Source: Epiperipatus broadwayi (lineage: Eukaryota > Onychophora > Udeonychophora > Euonychophora > Peripatidae). Taken from it: 64,000 nt of DNA. The stretch spans positions 1,066,580 to 1,130,579 of the forward strand of contig JAQFVV010006215.1 of NCBI GenBank assembly GCA_028023455.1, written 5' to 3'. This document shows, piece by piece, positions 56,755 through 64,000 of this stretch (position 1 is the stretch's first letter; every line of letters begins with the position of its first letter). Both the position numbers and the translations under genes were made by a program. A model generated the notes under the pieces. That model saw nothing but the letters and a program-made list of their open reading frames with translations. It was not told the DNA's origin and made no database searches.

Positions 56755-58850
56755 TATTGCTAGATGAGATAATAATCAATGGACAATTCAATATTCAAAT
56801 TATATTCGAATAAATTTTAAAACATCTTTTAAAAACTATTGTAAGATAGTTGAGTAAAATAAGAAGTTTTCTGGTATGGTATGGAATAAAGGGGCTAGAG
56901 ATTAGACAAACTGTATCAAATTGGAAGAGATCTTTATTCTATAGTTGATCAGTAATGCTTGAAAAAATATAGATTCTATATATGAAACTACCTTTATGTA
57001 TTCCTTTTAGTCAACTTAAATGTACTTATTGCTCTCTCAATACTATTTAAACTTGTGATGCAAAATTCTCATAAACATAATATTCACTGAGATCATAGAA
57101 AATTACAGATTTCAAAAATAAAACATTTGCATTATTCAAATACTAAAAATGGTAAATGGCTTTTAATATAAAATAGCCTCAAATCTGCTACAAGAAATTA
57201 TTTGAGACTTGATCAATAATTCAAATTGATTTATCAGGTTTGTTATGGCTTAAGATTATAATTCAAATTTTAATGGACATTGGGATATTTTTAGTGCCGA
57301 ATTGTTTACTTTACTTTGCTAAGATGGAACACATCTATTTTTATAACAGTACTATTTCTTTCTTATTGGGTTGATGAAATAATATTCCAGAATCAAAACA
57401 CATGAATAGTGTAATATTGACCTTGATTCAACAGTTTACTAATGAGCACAAAGTTATAAATTCAACTTTTAATGGTGGTCAAGCTTTTTAAGTAGCAAAT
57501 GTTCACCTAATCCTATTAAAGTCTTTTCAGTTTCAAGATATTATCTTTTCTCTGCTGAAACTGAAAATATCTATTAATATACTAGATTTCTTTCATACTA
57601 ATCTAATACAAATACTTTCAATTGAATAGAAGTGAAATATTTCAGGATTAAAATGAAATTACAATGTAATAATAATATTGATTGAATACTTTATGAATAA
57701 ATGTAATGTTATAAGTTCAAATATTAATGGTCATGCACTTTTAGTATCAAAATGTTCCCATTACTCTTTTAAAGAAGTTGTCCATAAATGTAATTATTAT
57801 CATATATAACTTAATTGCAAGGAAATCAAGCCCGTATACCATGTGACTTAAGAGCTATTGGTATACTCATTCTATAACATATGACTTTTAATTTATCTCC
57901 AATAGCAAAAGCAAAGAGTTAGGTTCTATTAAGATTTTTATAGGAAAGTTATATGCCCGCACCCCCTTCCCCACTTAATCAAGAGTTTACATCTATTATA
58001 CATATTTATACATCTTTCATCAGTTTTATATTTATCAAGTAATTACTTTTGAATATAATTAAATATGTCATAGTGGGAAAGATTGGATATATAAATTTGA
58101 TATTTGTAATCTTCAGAGAATTATCCAAACACATATTCTAGAATTGTTGAAGGAGGCTAGGGATGTTTTAAAAATCTATGAATAACATGCAGCCTTTTAT
58201 AACAAGCATGTAATACAAAACCTATTTTATCAAAACAAAAAGCAATTTATCAAAGTCATCTGTTTATGAAATACGTATATTTAGGATGGTTATGAAAAAC
58301 AAAAAATCTTTATTTTCTATCTAAAACCCTTAAGATAAGCAACTTATTCATAGACCAAATAAATCAAATATGTTATTATAATTCATAAGTTTGATTCTGA
58401 AATAATTGTGTTTAATAAATTTGGAAACCGCAAGAGCTTTGTCTTATCAATGCCAATTTATTGAGGAAACAAAAGGTAGCCATTTTTATCTGATTCTCAA
58501 CTTATTTAAATTCTCTAACCAATAAAATGCCACTAATAAAATAAAATGAACATTGTTTAGAAGCTTGTTAAAAATAAGTCTTTAGGAATCCGTCTTATAA
58601 TTTTTTGGTCTATAAATAAGTTTATATATTCTCAATGTTTCATATTTAATAGCCATGTTTTATTTACAGTCATTATAAAGCACAATAATTGTATTTATTT
58701 ATTATATAAATAATATAAAAAAGTTTTCTTGACAAATATTTTATGCCCTTCTCAATATGGTCATAAACTATCTTAAAGCTGTAATGCACTGTAATATAGT
58801 TTCTTCTTTATCGAAGTCAGGAATCTTTCACCCACTATGCACAGCGAAAC
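56755..58850. other. Unannotated AT-rich DNA
   Basis: No gene recognised. Confidence 0.5.
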
Positions 58851-60062
58851 CTATTACACACCTCCTCCCTTTACATTTCCCTCCCTAAGTTTTTTCCATA
58901 TTCTTCTTTATCCTGCCCATCCCATTTTCATAACATCATCTTCATCCACTCTATGATCTTTATATCTAGTCCCCCTCTAAACTCAGCATAAAAACCAAGA
59001 TCACACTTTCTGTATAATCATTTTATTTATATTTATTCTACCACAACTTTATTATTTGTGCCTTTTCTTCTTGTAAGCATTTGCATTCAATTAGCTGATG
59101 CCTAATATTTTCCATGCCTTCCTTAGATAACTTGCAGGCTAAATCACTTAAATATCTCCATTTGTGTGTGTATTCTGTTGTTGCCAATGAATCCTGGTCA
59201 AGCCTTAAACAGTAAACTACTTTCATTGCTATTATTGTAAATTAACTCATACGCAATATTATGTTTACTTCTATATATATATAAATTCTTTTTACTCTTT
59301 ATACTAATTCTCAATCTCTCCAACTCCCTATTTTTATTAATGCATTTATTATTCTATCCCATTCTGTGCCACTATAACACTCAGCAATTCTTCTAACACA
59401 ATCATCTCACCTTTTGTACAAGTATACTGACATAAAGTCTTTATTTAAATCTTCTACATACCATACAATCTTTCTCACCCATCTTGTTGCCTGTACTTTA
59501 CTTGCAACCCAATTAAATGCTATTTTGGCTATTCTCTTACTATCCATAAATTGCAATCTACCAAACATTTTCATTTGCATCTCTCATACAAAACTTGATC
59601 ATTCTATTTCTCTTTGAATTGCTTCTTTTGCCATCCACACATCTGCATCTTATGCATATCTTCCTACTTCTTTTGTACTTTTTCTAAGTAATCTAATACC
59701 CTTTACTAACACATAATGCATCATTACCTTAAGTTAACTTTGTTACTACCACTACTTTTCATACAATTCTTGCTACATAATATTTATTATATGAAAACAC
59801 TACTAATTTCTTTATCAGTTCCTTTCTTCTCTTTGCTTCATTTGTCATTTTTTCTCCCATTGATCCAAGTAATTTCTCTTGTTACTTAAGATGATTCCCA
59901 AAATAGTTATACCTATTCACCACATTAAACTTTATATCCCCAATAAAAATTCTTTATCTTCTCTTTCCCAACATTTATCATCATAACTTGTGATTTTTCT
60001 TCACTAAATTTAATCCCCATCTCTTTTTATCCATTTTTGTGCACATCTTTTGCATAACTTCT
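58851..60062 (-). pseudogene. LINE of a second lineage: reverse transcriptase end and C-terminal motif, decayed
   Basis: The minus strand reads KMDKKRWGLNLVKKNHKL then MLGKRR, IFIGDIKFNVVNRYNYFGNH and LK (60060-59880), the block following the catalytic motif of LINE reverse transcriptases (WGL-IN-EKS, then Y-YLG). The C terminus at 59038-59226 reads LACKLSKEGMENIRHQLIEC, a damaged zinc-knuckle type end. Intermediate sequence has stops and frameshifts. It is not RTE; lineage not assigned. The plus strand here is C/T-rich as a consequence. Confidence 0.75.
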
Positions 60063-60084
60063 ATATACAAAATTAACAAAGCGT

Positions 60085-60190
60085 ATGACACACTTGAATG
60101 AGAAGCTATAAAGATACACAGAAATTATTACACGCTAAAGCGCTTTCGAGGTCTTTTGCCTCATATTCATAGTGGTATGTGAGCTGTATG
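60085..60190 (-). repeat. Dispersed repeat family J, copy 3
   Basis: GAGAAGCTATAAAGA, then ACGCTAAAGCGCTTTCGAGG, then TTTTGCCTCATATTCATAGT. Reverse orientation of 2259-2400. Confidence 0.7.
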
Positions 60191-60499
60191 TTCCCTACTT
60201 TCTGTGCACAAGAAGATAACCTCGATTTACATTGCATATAATGACATCTATCATTTTTTATATAAAATTGATTAAAACTAATAATAATGAGAGAGGGATC
60301 TAAATACAAAGAAATGCAACATACAAAACTATAAATTATCAATTAAACAATGTATAACAATTATTAATTAAATTAATTGATAACTAATTACGTCATTATC
60401 CCAGATTAGCTTTAGGCACTATTTCGCTTATTATTTCTAAATAATACATGGGCAATTTAAAAGTATTGCATTAAGTAATGTTTTAGATGACTATTTATT
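60191..60499. other. Unannotated AT-rich DNA
   Basis: Nothing recognised. Confidence 0.4.
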
Positions 60500-60760
60500 A
60501 GTCTGCATTATAGTGACATGTTTATTTCATGTTTAAAGAGGTTTATTTAAACTTCATTGTAACAATATTTCATACTCTGTAGTCAAGTTGCAATCTTTAA
60601 GTGTCCATATATATTCAAAGGACCATTAGTAAGAATGGATTTCATTCTTGCTATTAAAAGGTGTGAAGGTTGCCTTGACAACAGTGAGAAATATTGGTTG
60701 CTATATTTACTGTGAATGTTTAGGTGGTTACTGGTTGGAAACTAATTATATATATATATA
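60500..60760 (+). repeat. Dispersed repeat family H, copy 2
   Basis: Second copy of 44855-45115, ending in a TA run (60748-60760). Confidence 0.8.
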
Positions 60761-61224
60761 CACTGTTATTATTATTAGAATTTCATCTGATTTGTTATTT
60801 AAAACATAAAGTTGGCTTCATTAATGATTATAAAAAGCAGTGCAATATAGAAGTTTCATACTAAAGTATTGATGCTAGACTTATTTGACATTTAAGAACC
60901 TGAATAGCATATAAAAGTGAACACCTTCTGTCTGACCAATAAACTGATATTCATAAGAGAAAGTCAGTATTGTTTGCAAATATATCAAAAATGATTTTTT
61001 AAGAATTGGACTTGTAAATTACGTAATGTATTCAGACTTAGTTGATTCATAAATGTATATATCTCAATAATATTTAATTGATAAGCGTGATTTATTTTCA
61101 ATTATTCAAAAAAAAAAATTGGGTCTGTACACTTAAAATTATTTGATAACACAGGAATTCTGAAAATTCTAAAAAACATGATTCATATTTTTACAGAAAT
61201 AGTAACATGCTAATAATGTATCTG
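60761..61224. other. Unannotated AT-rich DNA
   Basis: Nothing recognised. Confidence 0.4.
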
Positions 61225-61505
61225 AAAATTCCAGATTTTCCACTCAATAGATAACTTTTAGATAGATGCTGACTTTGGGTTGGTATTTTTAGATCTAGAA
61301 CTGAAGCTACCCCAAGCTACACTAGCACCTCTCTGAGGAGTACCAAATCATGAAACCATGATCAGAGGTTAGGGGATATTTTAAATACTTTCTCTGGCTA
61401 AGCATTTATCACAAAGCCTGTTGAGGAATTGGAAAATGCTCATTGTTTATATCTCACAAGCTTAGGAGAATTGATCATGTGATCTATGACTCTTATTTTG
61501 ACTAA
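61225..61505 (+). mobile_element. Hammerhead retroposon family I, copy 4 (single)
   Basis: Plus-oriented copy: TCTGAAAATTCCAGATTTTC, AATAGATAACTTTTAGATAG, the ribozyme, then GATCATGTGATCTATGACTC and TTATTTTGACTA tail. It gives the simple version of the palindromic 22844-23621 unit. Only a short CTAATA match is seen at both ends. Confidence 0.85.
61323..61376 (+). ncRNA. Decayed hammerhead motif (family I, copy 4)
   Basis: ACCTCT (stem I), CTGAGGA, stem II region with mismatches, GAAAC, CATG, ATC, AGAGGT. Core bases are kept but stem II and stem III each have lost pairs. Confidence 0.7.
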
Positions 61506-62099
61506 TATTAGATAAATCTTATACCCATTGGTCATAAAATTACAAAAAAATGTATTTCTTTAGCAATTCCATTCAAAATATAATCTTAATGGGTTTTTTT
61601 CATGAACTTAGAAAAATTTACATAAAATGAACATTTCTACATGATCGTATGATTATCTATATTCTTAATAAACATTCATTAAGAAAATTTTTACCAAGCG
61701 CTAAAAATTTTATACATGAGATATACAAATTTAGATTTATGATAATCAGGATATCATATAGAAGAAATACTGTCTTTAATGGTAATGTATGTTGGTCAAT
61801 TTATATAAAAAAGTTATGTTTATAATGAGTGTAAAAAGTTATATTTTTTATTGAGAAACTATTTCACATGATTTATTTTAATGATATGCAAATAAAAATA
61901 AATAATAATTTGATTAATACTTCAAAGGAAACATTGTTATCAAAAGATATCAAAATTTTCTAAACAATTAGCCCCAAGATTACTATTAGTATTTAAAAAA
62001 GCGGTGAGACTCTCGAAAGTTTCTATAAGTAGTTAATTTCTTTTAAATTTTTTTAATATAAAAAGCAAGTACTATTATGATTCTTAAGGAATATAAAAT
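61506..62099. other. Unannotated AT-rich DNA
   Basis: Nothing recognised with confidence. Confidence 0.4.
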
Positions 62100-62165
62100 T
62101 TGGGAAGAAAAAACTTGAAGGGTTACTTGGTCAAATGCTTTTTTAAATCTAATGTATCACTATTA
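62100..62165 (-). pseudogene. Possible reverse transcriptase motif A remnant (weak)
   Basis: Minus strand reads YIRFKKAFDQVTLQVFSS, resembling the F-KAFD-V-H motif A of non-LTR reverse transcriptases. Supporting motifs are not seen either side, so it is only suggestive. Confidence 0.35.
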
Positions 62166-62659
62166 GTTCAGTCACATGATCATCTTTAATATACTTTATG
62201 GAAGACAAAAACTGCATACAGCAAATGACTGGAAAAAAACTGGTTTTAATTTCTGTCACAATACAATCTATATTGATCATTCTTTTTATTTACTACAAAA
62301 TACAAAAATGCAATACATGTGGATCTAAAAGAAAATTTTTCGATTTAAATAGCTATGATTTTATCAAAGGCAAGCATATGAAGCAGAATTAAATGTATTA
62401 ATATAGTCCTAAACCTTATAAGCATATTAGTAAGATAACTGAGTAAGAATTTTTATAACCAATGTGAATTTTGTCTTAATGACAAATTAATGGCCTGATG
62501 TACCTCTAAGCTGGTTAGAAATCATATATGCTTTGCTCATATTTTACAATTCATAATTTCATTATTACATATAACATTTATATCTTAGTTCAATAATGAA
62601 TTTATAGAGGGCATTTAAATTGTCTTCCATAATACAATAATATTTGAGTATTTATATAT
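62166..62659. other. Unannotated AT-rich DNA
   Basis: A 64-codon ORF (62198-62392) with one hydrophobic segment has no known family and is probably chance. Confidence 0.4.
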
Positions 62660-62810
62660 ATATTTCAAGCTCCCTACAGCTATCCACTTTATCTTATACT
62701 ACCAATACTCATAACCACATACATGTGAAAAAGATAAATGATTTTCACACATATATGGTCATGTGTATTGATTGTGTAAGGTGGAATGTATCACTGTAGG
62801 GAGCTTGAAA
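62660..62810. mobile_element. Family K fold-back fragment
   Basis: Arms 62666-62740 and 62741-62808 are inverted (CAAGCTCCCTACAG with CTGTAGGGAGCTTG; ACATACATGTGAAAAAGAT at the centre). The right edge continues into GAAAGTCTGAATTCAAATCT, the box B-like head. Only tail and head sequence remain; the ribozyme is not included. Confidence 0.75.
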
Positions 62811-63478
62811 GTCTGAATTCAAATCTCTTCTAATTATATTAAGTTCATTATAGATAACATACTTGTATTGTTCCAGGTTAAGTGCTTTCTAATTAAGTAG
62901 ATTTAAATGAATTATGCCAAACATTCAAGATATTTCCATCTAAGCATTGATTAAAAATATTGTGTGTGTATATATATATATATATGCATTTTAAATATGT
63001 TAAATAATGATTCACAGTATTTATCATTTTAAATTCATTATTATTTGAACAAAAGACGCATTGCTTCCAGTTTCCTCACAATTGTTTTCCATAGAGTAAT
63101 AATTGGTTATAGTTTTTAGAGTAAAATTTATTGGCAAATTATTTAATCCATTAATCTACATTTGCTTGCAAATACTTTGTATTTTTCCTATTTTAATCTT
63201 ACTCAAAGAGTTATATTAGAAATGTTTGAAAAGTATACCATATTATGAACAAAAAAATTGAGTCAGTTTTAAAGTACCAATCGTACATTATCAATAATGA
63301 TAAGTATATAATGCATGTTAATTAAGAAGGCAGTCGTGTCACTAAAAGAAATAAGAGTAAGAATTATTAGATAAAGGCATTGATGCTGATTACAAGTCTT
63401 CATTTATGATATAATTAGAAAAATACAAGAGAAAGTTCTCCATTGATGCATTGTAATCTTTGACATGATATTTTATCT
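62811..63478. other. Unannotated AT-rich DNA
   Basis: Nothing recognised apart from a TA run at about 62970-62985. Confidence 0.4.
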
Positions 63479-63491
63479 AAAGTAAATTATC

Positions 63492-63707
63492 AAACATCAC
63501 ATGATCACCATCTCTATACTAGCACATAATTTGTTGTAAACAAAGGCAAAACTCCCCATACAGTAGTGCCACCATGTGCCAAACAGAGTAATCAATGGAT
63601 GCCAGAAGGCACTAGATAGGGATTTTATGCACAAGCCTTCTGGCATCCATTGATTACTCTGTTTGGCACATGGTGGCACTACTGTATGGGGAGTTTTGCC
63701 TTTGTTT
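63492..63707 (-). mobile_element. Snap-back retroposon family A, copy 6, with perfect 74 bp arms
   Basis: The arms 63537-63610 and 63635-63708 are perfect reverse complements with a 24 bp spacer. The tail (AACATCACATGATCACCATC) lies at the left, so the insert is in minus orientation. The 13 bp duplication AAAGTAAATTATC flanks it (63479-63491 and 63708-63720). The 5' part with the hammerhead is absent. The perfect arms point to a young insertion or to ongoing conversion between arms. Confidence 0.94.
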
Positions 63708-63858
63708 AAAGTAAATTATCTTAGTAAATTTTGAGATAGTTTATAACAAAGCAGTATGCTTGTTCTTTTGGAAAATAAATAATGTAAAAATAATCTTTTA
63801 TACCTTAAAAAACCAAAAGAAATTAATTATAAATTTATTTAAATGCACATTGATTAAG

Positions 63859-64000
63859 TAAGTAATATTTACTAAGGCTGTAATCTCAAAAATGTGTGTG
63901 TAAAAATGCGATAGTAGGGACCTCTACAGGTCTTAACCACAAGCTTACGTTTTGGAAGAAAAGAGGGGAAATATAAGCTTGTGATTAAGACATCTGGAGG
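63859..64000. repeat. Family G fold-back, cut by the window end
   Basis: AAGTAATATTTACTAAGGCT, GATAGTAGGGACCTCTACAG and AACCACAAGCTTACGTTTTG match the 54.6 kb left arm. From about 63978 the sequence AAGCTTGTGATTAAGACATC begins the opposite arm. The centre is much shorter than at 54.6 kb. Confidence 0.85.

Noticed and set aside
63497-63679. 60-codon ORF on the minus strand
   Set aside because: It lies wholly inside the palindromic family A element and reads across both arms.

Overview
The window is A+T-rich (roughly 70-75% by eye), almost gene-free DNA from a large metazoan genome, most likely an invertebrate. The evidence is a dense layer of decayed animal-type retroelements: RTE-type LINEs, a Penelope-like element, at least two other LINE lineages and tRNA-derived SINEs. 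There are no bacterial-style operons, ribosome binding sites or intact long ORFs. I cannot name the species. The longest ORFs are transposon fragments or chance frames. One short ORF (46951-47286) is a weak host-gene candidate.

The most interesting content is a set of short retroposed elements that carry recognisable type I hammerhead ribozyme motifs. Three unrelated repeat families (called A, I and K here) each hold the core CTGANGA - stem II - GAAA - short stem III - NUH, closed by a long stem I with compensating base pairs. Family A lies at 4082-5312, 29664-30006, 43921-44277 and 63492-63707. Family I lies at 22844-23621, 25787-26115, 30330-30490 and 61225-61505. Family K lies at 13590-14040, 20150-20400, 42593-43216, 51600-52065 and 62660-62810. 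Many copies are snap-backs: a copy with its 3' tail is joined to an inverted copy without the tail, and the whole unit is flanked by 12-15 bp direct target-site duplications. This is the expected picture for retrozyme-like or Penelope-mobilised elements. A decayed Penelope-like element (17580-18525) lies in the same window.

Layout. 0-7 kb: RTE LINE remnants on the minus strand, one of them split by a 1.2 kb family A cluster. 7-20 kb: mostly unrecognised AT-rich DNA with one long palindrome, family K, a tRNA-SINE, a minisatellite and the Penelope-like remnant. 20-31 kb: an RTE reverse-transcriptase piece, a triplicated 320 bp unit interrupted by a family I palindrome, two adjacent tRNA-SINEs, several perfect or near-perfect hairpins and a full-length palindromic tRNA-headed SINE. 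31-37 kb: a 1.87 kb element with terminal inverted repeats and an internal repeat array, then a possible hAT-like element. 37-48 kb: RTE tail, SINEs, families K and A, a long trinucleotide microsatellite and a C-rich island. 48-64 kb: a gag-like coiled-coil ORF remnant, family K and G fold-backs, a composite LINE fold-back with its own target-site duplication, a second LINE remnant and two further fold-backs at the right edge.

All assignments come from reading the sequence. Family names A, G, H, I, J, K and T are labels used only here. Nothing was searched against a database or folded by software.
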